Below, in pieces: positions 14,062-21,759 of a stretch of 33,536 nucleotides of DNA. This DNA is from Prevotella sp. UBA2755 (GTDB lineage: Bacteria; Bacteroidota; Bacteroidia; Bacteroidales; Bacteroidaceae), in the NCBI GenBank assembly GCA_002353225.1, contig DEJF01000057.1, forward strand, positions 70,765-104,300, given 5' to 3'. Made by a program: the position numbers and the translations under genes. Numbering within the stretch: the stretch's first letter is position 1; every line of letters starts with the position of its first letter. The notes beneath the pieces were generated by a model. It worked only from the letters and a program-made list of their open reading frames with translations. It was not told the origin of the DNA and did not search any database.

Positions 14062-15258
14062 ATGAAAAAGATATTATTTTTAATCGCCTCCGCACTCGCA
14101 TTATTTACTGCCTGCTCTGATGATAACGGAGAAGTTGTACAACCTGCTAAAAGAACGGTTATCGTATATATGGCAGCAGAAAACGGATTATCTGGAAATG
14201 CCCAGAGTGACATCAATGAGATGATACAAGGCGTGAAAAAAATATCCAAATACGACAACCTCATTGTGTTTGTAGACCGTGCCAGTTCAAAGGAAAAGCC
14301 TTTCATCATCCGCCTTCGCGATGACGAGAAGCAACCAGCCGACACCATTCGCAAATACCAACAGGATTTCCTGACTTCTGACTCTGAAAAGATAAAGGAG
14401 GTCGTAGGATGGTCAATGGCTAACTACCCTGCTAATGACTATGGACTGATTATCTGGGGACATGGCAACGGCTGGGTCATCATGAATGAGACACAACGTG
14501 CTATTGCTTTAGATAATGGCTCAAACATAGCAAAAGACGAAGGACAATGGCTCAACATTCCCGACCTGCACTCTGCATTGAAGGCACTGCCCCATTCCTT
14601 CAAGTTTATTTTCGCAGACTGCTGTAATATGCAGAACGTGGAGGTTGCCTACGAACTAAAAGACGTGACAGAATACTATATCGCCTCACCTGCTGGTATT
14701 CCTGGCGACGGCGCTCCTTACGAGACAATCATCCCTGACTTGTTCTTGTATGATGACGTACAGATGTACACCAAAACGTGTGATGACTATTATGCAAAGA
14801 TTGACAATGAGAACGGTCATCTGCCCATCTCTACCATCAAGACAAAGGACTTACCTACTTTGGCAAGTGCCACTAAAGAAATTCTTCATAAAATATATGA
14901 GGCTAACACGTCTATCAATACGGATGGACTTATTTACTATTATTCCTACAGACCTTCTGAGCCCAATGAGCATGTGATGTACGACATGAACGATTTTCTG
15001 TTGCGCCATGCCGAGCAAGCCGATTATGACAAGTGGCTTAACACCTTCAAGCAAATTGTTGTCTATAAGAAAATGAGTACTCGCTGGCAGGTATTAGGAA
15101 CACTGGTGTTTGACTTTAATGTGACAGAAGATCGTTTCGGCGGTGTCAGCATGTTCATCCCCTTGGAGCGATATAACCACACCACATACAACTACAACGA
15201 GGACATCAAAAAGATGGCATGGTATCAAGCCGTAGGTTGGTCGGAACTCGGTTGGTGA
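14062..15258 (+). CDS. Clostripain-like C11 cysteine peptidase, lipoprotein
   Basis: A 398-residue peptidase of family C11 anchored as a lipoprotein: signal peptide with lipobox FTAC, Cys18. The catalytic pair is visible as His134 in LIIWGHGNGWV and Cys188 in FADCCNMQNVEVAYEL, the latter matching the family pattern D-x-C-x-M-x-x-x-EVAYEL. The typical N-terminal strand RTVIVYMAAENGLS is also present. C11 enzymes cut after basic residues and are often self-activated; whether this one is processed cannot be seen. It stands alone, and its last 34 bases overlap the end of the convergent gldE gene. Confidence 0.92.
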   Translation: MKKILFLIASALALFTACSDDNGEVVQPAKRTVIVYMAAENGLSGNAQSDINEMIQGVKKISKYDNLIVFVDRASSKEKPFIIRLRDDEKQPADTIRKYQQDFLTSDSEKIKEVVGWSMANYPANDYGLIIWGHGNGWVIMNETQRAIALDNGSNIAKDEGQWLNIPDLHSALKALPHSFKFIFADCCNMQNVEVAYELKDVTEYYIASPAGIPGDGAPYETIIPDLFLYDDVQMYTKTCDDYYAKIDNENGHLPISTIKTKDLPTLASATKEILHKIYEANTSINTDGLIYYYSYRPSEPNEHVMYDMNDFLLRHAEQADYDKWLNTFKQIVVYKKMSTRWQVLGTLVFDFNVTEDRFGGVSMFIPLERYNHTTYNYNEDIKKMAWYQAVGWSELGW

Positions 15259-16556
15259 ACAACCACCTTGACTTTAGAAATACGACGCTCTTCCATTTCT
15301 AATATCTCGAACGTAAAATTCAGATAGTCTATCTTCTCATGCATTTCGGGGAAGTCGCCTTTGATTTCCAACAGTAAGCCAGCCAAGGAGTCAGCATCAC
15401 CCTCCACTTCTGAGAATATCTCATCATCGAGTTTCAGTATCTTATAGAAATCGCTTAACAGCGTCTTGCCTTCAAATACAAAGGTATTGCTGTTAATACG
15501 TACATAATTTTTCTCGTCCTCGTCATACTCGTCGTTAATCTCACCCACAATTTCCTCTAAGACATCCTCCAAAGTCACAATACCACTGGTACCGCCAAAC
15601 TCATCGACGACAATAGCAATATGCACCTTATTCTCCTGAAACTCACGCAACAGGTCGTCAATTTTCTTCGTCTCTGGAACGAAATACGGGGGACGTATCA
15701 ATGACTGCCAACGGAAATTAGCAGGTTTACGAAGATGAGGCAACAGGTCCTTGATATATAGAATACCACGGATATTATCGCTATTGTCCTGATAGACTGG
15801 GATACGAGAGTAGTTATTCTCCACAATACATTGCAGCACCTCATTGAAAGAGGATTTGAAATCAAGATCGACCACATCCTGACGACTGGTCATAATCTCT
15901 TTCGCCGTCTCATCACCAAAACGAACGATACCCTCCAGCATGCGCTGTTCCTCCTTGATATCCTCCTTGTCTGTCAGTTCCAGTGCCTGTTCCAGATCGT
16001 CAACACTCAGCACATGGTTCTCTTTCTGTATCACCTTACCTGCCCAAATACCCGACTTCATCAAAACCGTTGCAAAAGGGTAAAACAGTTTACGGCAGAA
16101 CAAAATACCACCAACGGCTGTACGACAGAAACGAAGAGGCTGCTGGCGGGTGTATATCTTCGGCATGATCTCGCCAAACAGCAACAGAAGAAAGGTCAAC
16201 AGCACTGTGAGACAAAGGAAGTTAATCCAATATGCTTCCCCGAAATCAACTACCTGTGCGAAGAAATAGTTGAGCAACATGATAATGGTGACATTTACCA
16301 AGTTATTGGTAATCAGGATTGTGGCTAACGTCCGTTCCGACTCCTCCCGAAGTTTCAACACCTGACTATCACGCTCCGTTTTCTTCTCCTCCAACTCACT
16401 CAAGTCTGCGGGAGACAAAGAGAAAAAGGCTATTTCTGAACCAGAGGCATAACCAGAGAACAGCAACAAAATGCCAGCCAATATAAGAGCAATCATGGCA
16501 CCAAGATTTGGTGCCATTACTTGGATGTCATTGATTGTCCGTAGTAGTTCTTCCAT
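15225..16556 (-). CDS. gldE: GldE-like CNNM/CBS membrane protein
   Basis: A 443-residue membrane protein of the CNNM/HlyC-CorC superfamily. An N-terminal DUF21 domain with about four hydrophobic segments (residues about 18-190) is followed by a CBS pair (about 205-335; MTSRQDVVDLD and VDEFGGTSGIVTLEDVLEEIVGEI are recognisable) and a C-terminal CorC_HlyC domain (about 350-430). In Bacteroidetes the version beside ssb is called GldE, from its link to gliding motility in Flavobacterium; Prevotella do not glide, so here it more likely serves in ion handling or envelope assembly. Its ATG lies 29 bases inside the end of ssb, indicating coupling. Its 3' end overlaps the C11 gene by 34 bases. Confidence 0.9.
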   Translation of the reverse strand: MEELLRTINDIQVMAPNLGAMIALILAGILLLFSGYASGSEIAFFSLSPADLSELEEKKTERDSQVLKLREESERTLATILITNNLVNVTIIMLLNYFFAQVVDFGEAYWINFLCLTVLLTFLLLLFGEIMPKIYTRQQPLRFCRTAVGGILFCRKLFYPFATVLMKSGIWAGKVIQKENHVLSVDDLEQALELTDKEDIKEEQRMLEGIVRFGDETAKEIMTSRQDVVDLDFKSSFNEVLQCIVENNYSRIPVYQDNSDNIRGILYIKDLLPHLRKPANFRWQSLIRPPYFVPETKKIDDLLREFQENKVHIAIVVDEFGGTSGIVTLEDVLEEIVGEINDEYDEDEKNYVRINSNTFVFEGKTLLSDFYKILKLDDEIFSEVEGDADSLAGLLLEIKGDFPEMHEKIDYLNFTFEILEMEERRISKVKVVVHQPSSDQPTA

Positions 16557-16878
16557 TCAGCATCTCCATATTATCCGCCCATATCTCTGTCACATAGCGG
16601 CGTTGTCCCTGCTTGTCGTCATAGGTAGAATAGCGCAATCTGCCCTCAATATAAAGTTTGTCTCCCTTGTGGACATATTTCTCCACAATCTCAGCAAGTT
16701 TACGCCATAAGATAACATTATGCCAATCTGTATGGTCGGGAACCTGTGTGCCGTTCTGCAACGTATAACCACGCTCTGTCGTCGCTAAACGCAGACGTGC
16801 CACAGCAACACCCTGCTCTACATAACGCACCTCAGGGTCAGCACCGACATTGCCTATCAGCATCACCTTATTCATCAT
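16528..16878 (-). CDS. ssb: Single-stranded DNA-binding protein, short form
   Basis: A 116-residue OB-fold protein that coats single-stranded DNA during replication and repair. The family start MMNKVMLIGNVGADPEVRYV and the core DWHNVILWRKLAEIVEKYVHKGDKLYIEGRLR are clear. It lacks the usual Gly/Pro/Gln-rich linker and acidic DDDxPF tip that recruits partner proteins; it ends NGRTTTDNQ. Bacteroidetes often carry more than one SSB, so this may be a specialised or accessory copy. The gene lies 18 bases after a conserved hypothetical and overlaps gldE by 29 bases. The mutY gene often seen upstream is replaced by the hypothetical. Confidence 0.92.
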   Translation of the reverse strand: MMNKVMLIGNVGADPEVRYVEQGVAVARLRLATTERGYTLQNGTQVPDHTDWHNVILWRKLAEIVEKYVHKGDKLYIEGRLRYSTYDDKQGQRRYVTEIWADNMEMLNGRTTTDNQ

Positions 16879-16896
16879 CCACAGAAAACAAGAAGA

Positions 16897-17436
16897 TTAC
16901 TTACAAAGTCCGAGATAACGGAACTTGAAATTCTTTCCTTTAGCAGACGGGAACTGGCTGCGCTCATCCACACGACCGCGAAGATGCTCGACTATACGAT
17001 TATAGCAGTCCATCCCAGACATTGCCTTACATTGTGCTACGAAACGGGTATCACGATACTGGAACTTACCAGTACCTGGTACCAGAGAAACACGCTTAAA
17101 ATCAAGGGAGCCTTCATACCAACCGAACAACTCCTCGTTCAGGCGAACCAGTGCAGGAGCCATTGGCTTCTCTATTCTGTCCAGTGATGGATGAACGGCT
17201 CGCTTTTCTTTAAAATCAATCATTGTCGTTGCCTCCGTCTTAATAATAATGAAGTACACACGGGGACGAATCTTATAACGCTTGGGATAATATACGTCAC
17301 TCGCATAATAATTGCGGATGTCATTCTCAAGCATCGGGTTCATACCGATTTCCTCAATATCGGCAAGAAAGGCAATAGCATCATCAACATTATCGACGAG
17401 CACCTCTTTGTCAAAATATCGCAAATATAAATTCAT
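16897..17436 (-). CDS. Conserved hypothetical protein upstream of ssb
   Basis: A 179-residue soluble protein that I do not recognise. It begins MNLYLRYFDKEVLVD, has an acidic helical N-terminal third, a basic central part (YYPKRYKIRPRVYFIIIKTEA) and a Lys/Arg-rich C-terminus (FPSAKGKNFKFRYLGLCK). The overall look suggests a nucleic-acid-associated protein, but no motif proves it. It opens the ssb-gldE operon with an 18-base gap to ssb. Codon use looks like that of its neighbours. Confidence 0.7.
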   Translation of the reverse strand: MNLYLRYFDKEVLVDNVDDAIAFLADIEEIGMNPMLENDIRNYYASDVYYPKRYKIRPRVYFIIIKTEATTMIDFKEKRAVHPSLDRIEKPMAPALVRLNEELFGWYEGSLDFKRVSLVPGTGKFQYRDTRFVAQCKAMSGMDCYNRIVEHLRGRVDERSQFPSAKGKNFKFRYLGLCK

Positions 17437-17472
17437 AGAATAGTTTGGTTATCAATAAAAACTATCAAAAAG

Positions 17473-17545
17473 AGCGGAAAACGGGACTCGGACCCGCGAC
17501 CCCAACCTTGGCAAGGTTGTGCTCTACCAACTGAGCTATTTCCGC
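17473..17545 (-). tRNA. tRNA-Gly (GCC)
   Basis: Minus-strand cloverleaf of 73 bases. The acceptor GCGGAAA pairs with TTTCCGC, the D arm contains AGCTCAGTTGGTAGAGC, the anticodon loop is TTGCCAA and the T loop begins TCCGAGT. The discriminator base is T and CCA is not encoded. It is identical to the copy at 17808-17880 and is the last gene of the tRNA transcript, followed by a T-rich stretch. Confidence 0.95.
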
Positions 17546-17565
17546 AATAAAAGTCTTTTTTTATG

Positions 17566-17649
17566 TGAAGAGGAGGAGACTCGAACTCCCACGTCGCAAT
17601 TGACACTACCCCCTCAAAGTAGCGCGTCTACCAATTCCGCCACCTCTCC
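17566..17649 (-). tRNA. tRNA-Leu (GAG)
   Basis: Minus-strand class II tRNA of 84 bases with a long variable arm. The acceptor is GGAGAGG/CCTCTTC with one G-U pair, the D arm region is GGCGGAATTGGTAGACGC, the anticodon loop is TTGAGGG and the discriminator is A. CCA is not encoded. Confidence 0.95.
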
Positions 17650-17675
17650 AGCATATAAATATGAATAAAAAAGAG

Positions 17676-17757
17676 TGCCCAGAACAGGACTCGAACCTGC
17701 ACGCCTCGCGGCACACGCACCTGAAACGTGCGCGTCTACCAATTCCGCCACCTGGGC
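17676..17757 (-). tRNA. tRNA-Leu (CAG)
   Basis: Minus-strand class II tRNA of 82 bases. The acceptor is GCCCAGG/TCTGGGC, the anticodon loop is TTCAGGT, the variable arm is long and the discriminator is A. The D arm is nearly identical to that of the neighbouring Leu(GAG) gene, suggesting an old duplication. CCA is not encoded. Confidence 0.95.
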
Positions 17758-17807
17758 ATTTGTTTCGCTAAGACCATTTCTTAACGCTCTTTTTTGTTCA
17801 ATAAATG

Positions 17808-17880
17808 AGCGGAAAACGGGACTCGGACCCGCGACCCCAACCTTGGCAAGGTTGTGCTCTACCAACTGAGCTATTTCCGC
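17808..17880 (-). tRNA. tRNA-Gly (GCC), first gene of the cluster
   Basis: Minus-strand tRNA of 73 bases, identical over its whole length to the Gly gene at 17473-17545. It is the promoter-proximal member of the Gly-Leu-Leu-Gly cluster; the promoter element lies about 30 bases upstream at 17911-17918. Confidence 0.95.
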
Positions 17881-17910
17881 ATTTTTAGCCATCTCTCTCG
17901 ATTGCGGATG

Positions 17911-17941
17911 CAAAGGTAATGCTTTTTTCTGAAATGACAAA
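17911..17941 (-). promoter_or_regulatory. Promoter of the tRNA cluster
   Basis: On the minus strand TACCTTTG (17918-17911) and TTTG (17941-17938) are both exact boxes with a 19-base spacer. They would drive all four tRNA genes as one transcript. Confidence 0.7.
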
Positions 17942-18028
17942 CTTTTCGGCAGTTTTTTTACACAAAAAGTTTTCTTTTATCATTTCCGGCACTTTTTTCG
18001 ATGAAACTCACTACCTTATATAGCAACA

Positions 18029-18862
18029 CTACGAATTCCCTTCTGAAGGAATGAAAGCGCCTTTCTTCAACAGGTTAATTTTAGATACGATACTATGGAA
18101 GCCCACAACCATAAGACCTCGTTTCCTCAACTCCTTGACATCATTGGCTGACATGCGAATACGGAAGACACCCGATGCTCCTAAAGACGCACAGCCCCAT
18201 TCGTTCAACTGGTCTGCGTTTCCTTCCAGAGCAGTTTCCGTGTCTTTGTAAATAGTCTTGATATTCCAATATTCTATAGAAGAATCACTCCTGTCATTTT
18301 CGTAGATAAACTCCAACTGGTCACCTGTCTGTGCTTGGGTAAACTGATCACCATCAACGAGGATATGATGCTCAAAATTACCAAAATTGACATTACCTTC
18401 CCAGATAGGTATCGCATTCCAGATGGAAGTACCTGGAGTGAGATAGATCCGCTTAACCTTCAGATCACACGAGTCAGCGGTCTGCAGAATCACCTCATCT
18501 ATCTGACTCACATCCTGACCATCGAAATAATATGTCAGATTTGTTATGCCTGGTTTACCATATACCCTCATGTTCCTGGATATCTTCAATTGAGTCGTGG
18601 TGGTAGTCGGTTCCGTGAATTCCACACTAATAGACTCATACTTAGACCAGTCAACGGGCAGATTGTGCTCGCTCATCGACCCCACAAGCCCACCCCAAGG
18701 GATGGCATGATAAACAATAGAGCCATCACTATTACGCTCGAAAGACTCATGGATATTCCATGTTCCATCAAACTTGGAGTTCAGCGTCAGTGCGTCTTCA
18801 TCACTTTTAGGTTCACATGCTACCAACACAATGGCTGCAATGAAAGTCAGTAGTTTTCTCAT
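18029..18862 (-). CDS. Putative surface lipoprotein, beta-rich
   Basis: A 277-residue exported protein with a clear lipoprotein signal (LTFIAAIVLVAC, Cys16). After the anchor it has two similar-looking beta-rich stretches, about residues 30-150 and 155-265. They have the feel of carbohydrate-binding jelly-roll modules: aromatic and acidic residues alternate in NWSKYESISVEF-like and LEFIYENDRSDSSIEYW segments, and a LRKRGLMVVGFHSIVSKINL strand closes the second. No catalytic motif is visible. I do not recognise a named family. It is monocistronic, with its own promoter. A role in binding glycans at the cell surface is a guess from fold appearance only. Confidence 0.75.
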   Translation of the reverse strand: MRKLLTFIAAIVLVACEPKSDEDALTLNSKFDGTWNIHESFERNSDGSIVYHAIPWGGLVGSMSEHNLPVDWSKYESISVEFTEPTTTTTQLKISRNMRVYGKPGITNLTYYFDGQDVSQIDEVILQTADSCDLKVKRIYLTPGTSIWNAIPIWEGNVNFGNFEHHILVDGDQFTQAQTGDQLEFIYENDRSDSSIEYWNIKTIYKDTETALEGNADQLNEWGCASLGASGVFRIRMSANDVKELRKRGLMVVGFHSIVSKINLLKKGAFIPSEGNS

Positions 18863-18902
18863 CAGTCAGTTCTTTATTAATAAACTCTTAGTTAAACTGA
18901 TG

Positions 18903-18934
18903 CAAATGTAAGCATTATTTTTGATATCGCAAAA
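18903..18934 (-). promoter_or_regulatory. Promoter of the surface lipoprotein gene
   Basis: On the minus strand TACATTTG (18910-18903) is an exact -7 element and TTTTGC (18934-18929) is the upstream box, 18 bases away. The leader would be about 35 bases. Confidence 0.65.
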
Positions 18935-18962
18935 TATTCCTTGTGAAAATCAGACAACACGT

Positions 18963-20093
18963 CTAATCCATACGGTCTCGATAGTCCTCATATCCATAGC
19001 GACGGAGTATTTCCAACTGTCCGTCTGAATGGAGCATCCCGATAGCAGGATGCGTGATACCATTGAAGGTATTCGTCTTGACGGTAGTATAATGTATCAT
19101 ATCCTCGAAGATCATCTCCTGCCCGATCTCCAAAGGTTTATCGAAACGCCAGGCACGCATAAAGTCACCGGCAAGACAACTGTTGCCTCCTAAGCGATAC
19201 ACCATGTCACCCTTCTCCTCGTCGACATGCTCGGCACCACGGACATCAGGGAAGTATGGCATCTCCAGACAGTCTGGCATGTGACAGGTGAAACTGACAT
19301 CAAGGATAGCAGTCTTGATGCCTTTGTCCTCCACGATGTCCACCACATGCGATACCAACGGACCTGTCTGCCATGCGAAAGCACTACCCGGTTCGAAGAT
19401 CACTTTCAGATGGGGATAACGTTGATGGAAGCCTTGCATCACCTTCACCAGCAACTCCATATCATAGTCTTTGCGGGTCACCAGATGTCCGCCTCCGAAA
19501 TTGATCCACTTCAACTGAGAGAACCATGGGGAGAACTTTTCCTCAATATGCTGGAGTGTACGCTCAAAGACATCCGCCCCACTCTCACAATGACAATGAC
19601 AATGGAATCCCTCTATGTCGGTAGGCAACTGCTGCGGCAACCTATCGGCAGTGACACCAAAACGGGTACCGGGAGCACAGGGATTATATAATAAGGTGCC
19701 GACCTCAGAATACTCTGGATTGACACGCAAACCTATAGAACAGGCTGCGGCACGCTCATGGAAACGTCCATACTGTGACAAGGAGTTGAAGGTCAGATGC
19801 GACGAGCATGCCACTATCTCGTCTATCTCCTCATCGGTATAGGCTGGCGAGAAGGTATGTGCCTTACTGCCAAACTCATGATAGGCAAGTTTTGCCTCCG
19901 ACAAGGAACTTGCCGTCGTTGAACGGATATACTCCCTGAAGATAGGGAATGTCTTCCAAAGGGCAAAAGCCTTAAAGGCAAGAATAAACTCCGAGTCTGT
20001 CCGCTCCGCTACTTGTTTGATCAATGACAGATTGCGACGCAATTTCTCCTCTTCTATAATATAAATAGGTGTACGTAAATCCATTTTCTTCAT
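18963..20093 (-). CDS. nspC: Carboxynorspermidine decarboxylase
   Basis: A 376-residue PLP-dependent decarboxylase of the alanine-racemase-fold group III family, which makes norspermidine or spermidine from the carboxylated form in the alternative polyamine route. The PLP lysine is Lys41 in FILAFKAFALW. Other family segments are present: GLRVNPEYSEVGTLLYNPC, GFHCHCHCESGADVF, INFGGGHLVTRKDYD, FEPGSAFAW and LGGNSCLAGDFMRAW near the C-terminus. The length is normal. The partner carboxynorspermidine dehydrogenase is not adjacent. The gene is alone on this strand, divergent from the thiE-like operon, with the promoter TATCTTTG at 20114-20121. Met1 and Met4 are both possible starts. Confidence 0.93.
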   Translation of the reverse strand: MKKMDLRTPIYIIEEEKLRRNLSLIKQVAERTDSEFILAFKAFALWKTFPIFREYIRSTTASSLSEAKLAYHEFGSKAHTFSPAYTDEEIDEIVACSSHLTFNSLSQYGRFHERAAACSIGLRVNPEYSEVGTLLYNPCAPGTRFGVTADRLPQQLPTDIEGFHCHCHCESGADVFERTLQHIEEKFSPWFSQLKWINFGGGHLVTRKDYDMELLVKVMQGFHQRYPHLKVIFEPGSAFAWQTGPLVSHVVDIVEDKGIKTAILDVSFTCHMPDCLEMPYFPDVRGAEHVDEEKGDMVYRLGGNSCLAGDFMRAWRFDKPLEIGQEMIFEDMIHYTTVKTNTFNGITHPAIGMLHSDGQLEILRRYGYEDYRDRMD

Positions 20094-20113
20094 GAAATAT
20101 TAATTTTCAACTG

Positions 20114-20121
20114 CAAAGATA
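20114..20121 (-). promoter_or_regulatory. Promoter -7 element of nspC
   Basis: TATCTTTG on the minus strand is an exact element 20 bases before the nspC ATG. The upstream box is weak. Confidence 0.6.
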
Positions 20122-20163
20122 ACTTTTTATTGTGGTTAAATTGCATTATTCCATTAAAATTAT

Positions 20164-20171
20164 TAATTTTG
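20164..20171 (+). promoter_or_regulatory. Promoter -7 element of the thiE-like/prs operon
   Basis: TAATTTTG is an exact element 22 bases before the ATG at 20194. It faces the nspC promoter about 45 bases away, so the two transcripts share a short divergent control region. Confidence 0.6.
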
Positions 20172-20193
20172 CAGATGAATTGAGATTGAAGAC

Positions 20194-20802
20194 ATGAAAC
20201 TCATCGTAATGACCCAACCCACGTTTTTCGTGGAGGAAGACAAAATATTGACATCACTCTTTGAGGAGGGACTGGATTGCCTGCATCTATACAAACCGGG
20301 GTCCTCCCCCATGTATGCGGAGCGATTACTGACACTCCTGTCAGATGAATACTACTCGAAAATCGTTGTGCACGACCATTTCTACTTGAAAGAGGAATAT
20401 AAGTTGAGAGGTATTCATATCGACCATGAGGACACACCTATACCTAACGGATACAAAGGGAAAATCAGTTGTACATGCCACAAGATAGAAGACTTGAAGG
20501 AGGCTAAGCGTCACATGGAGTATGTCTTCCTGAAGAACATCTTCGACAGTCAGACTTTTGCGGAGGAGAAATCATCCTTCACGGCTAACGAGTTGGAAGA
20601 GGCAGCTAAGCGTGGACTGATAGACCGTCATGTATATGCACTGGGCGGTATGAACATCGACAACATCAGGGTGGCAAAAGAACTCGGTTTTGGCGGCATC
20701 GTGATATGCGGTGACCTCTGGAACCGTTTCAATATCCATCAGGAACTTGACTACAAGGCACTGATCACCCATTTTGAGAAACTAAGGAAAGTAATTGGAT
20801 AA
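20194..20802 (+). CDS. Thiamine-phosphate synthase-like (TenI-type) protein
   Basis: A 202-residue TIM-barrel protein of the ThiE/TenI superfamily. The C-terminal phosphate-binding part is recognisable (HVYALGGMNIDNIRVAKELGFGGIVICGDLW), and KIVVHDHFYLKEEYKLRGIHID matches the family's second and third strands. The N-terminal substrate motif of true ThiE (LRxK) is replaced by LHLYKPG, and the pyrophosphate-binding Lys/Arg pattern is not evident. It may therefore be a TenI-like or unrelated paralogue rather than the thiamine-phosphate synthase of the cell. No other thi genes are nearby. The stop lies 15 bases before prs, so the two are likely co-transcribed. Confidence 0.82.
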   Translation: MKLIVMTQPTFFVEEDKILTSLFEEGLDCLHLYKPGSSPMYAERLLTLLSDEYYSKIVVHDHFYLKEEYKLRGIHIDHEDTPIPNGYKGKISCTCHKIEDLKEAKRHMEYVFLKNIFDSQTFAEEKSSFTANELEEAAKRGLIDRHVYALGGMNIDNIRVAKELGFGGIVICGDLWNRFNIHQELDYKALITHFEKLRKVIG

Positions 20803-20817
20803 ATCATCTAAACAAAT

Positions 20818-21756
20818 ATGAGCACGAATAAAAACTACATGGTGTTTTCTGGTACTGCCACAAAGTACCTCGCAGAGAAGATCTGCCAAAGTTTAGGATG
20901 TCCGCTTGGAGAACTGCAGATTACCACGTTCTCTGACGGTGAGTTTGCTGTGTCTTTTGAGGAGTCTATCCGTGGACGTGACATCTTCCTCGTACAGAGC
21001 ACCTTCCCCAACAGTGATAACCTGATGGAGTTGCTGCTGATGATTGATGCCGCAAAACGTGCCTCCGCACGAACCATTAACGCTGTCATCCCCTACTTCG
21101 GATGGGCACGTCAGGACCGTAAGGACAAACCCCGTGTAAGCATCGGTGCCAAGTTGGTGGCAGACCTGCTTTCTGTGGCTGGTGTGGACCGTGTGATCAC
21201 TATGGACTTGCATGCTGACCAGATTCAGGGATTCTTCGATGTTCCTGTAGACCACCTCTATGCTTCTAACGTCATCCTCCCCTATCTGAAGAGTCTGAAC
21301 TTAGAGGACTTGGTCATTGCCTCTCCAGATGTCGGTGGCTCTAAGCGTGCCAACACGTATGCCAAGTATCTGGGATGCCCATTGGTACTCTGTAACAAGA
21401 CCCGTGCTCGTGCCAATGTCGTAGCATCCATGCAGATTATAGGTGACGTGGAGGGTAAGAATGTCGTGATTATTGACGATATGGTGGATACCGCTGGTAC
21501 TATCACCAAGGCTGCGGACATCATGAAGGAGGCCGGTGCCAAGACGGTACGTGCCTGTGCCTCCCACTGTGTCATGAGCGGTCCTGCCAGTGACCGTGTT
21601 CAGGCTTCAGCCTTGGAGGAGATTGTCTTCACAGACTCTATCCCCTACACCCAGCGTTGTGCCAAGGTAAAGCAGTTGAGCGTTGCCGACTTGTTTGCGG
21701 AGACCATCCGTCGTGTCATCAACAACGAGAGTATCTCCAGTCAATACATTATTTAA
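20818..21756 (+). CDS. prs: Ribose-phosphate pyrophosphokinase
   Basis: A 312-residue PRPP synthetase that makes phosphoribosyl pyrophosphate from ribose-5-phosphate and ATP for nucleotide, His and Trp synthesis. All signatures are intact: FSGTATKYLAEKIC at the start, DGEFAVSFEESIRGRDIFLVQ, the PYFGWARQDRKDKPR ATP-binding loop, the MDLHADQIQGFFDVPVDHL signature, and the VVIIDDMVDTAGTI PRPP loop. The length is normal. A thioredoxin-like lipoprotein gene starts three bases after the stop. Confidence 0.97.
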   Translation: MSTNKNYMVFSGTATKYLAEKICQSLGCPLGELQITTFSDGEFAVSFEESIRGRDIFLVQSTFPNSDNLMELLLMIDAAKRASARTINAVIPYFGWARQDRKDKPRVSIGAKLVADLLSVAGVDRVITMDLHADQIQGFFDVPVDHLYASNVILPYLKSLNLEDLVIASPDVGGSKRANTYAKYLGCPLVLCNKTRARANVVASMQIIGDVEGKNVVIIDDMVDTAGTITKAADIMKEAGAKTVRACASHCVMSGPASDRVQASALEEIVFTDSIPYTQRCAKVKQLSVADLFAETIRRVINNESISSQYII

Positions 21757-21759
21757 TAA

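Noticed and set aside
17614..17940. A 108-codon minus-strand ORF
   Set aside because: It lies across three tRNA genes; the peptide (repeated AELVDA-like words) is the translation of tRNA D arms and anticodon arms.
17942..18000. Two similar T-rich words (CGGCAG/CGGCAC followed by T runs) as a terminator pair
   Set aside because: They are direct rather than inverted copies, so they do not form a hairpin.
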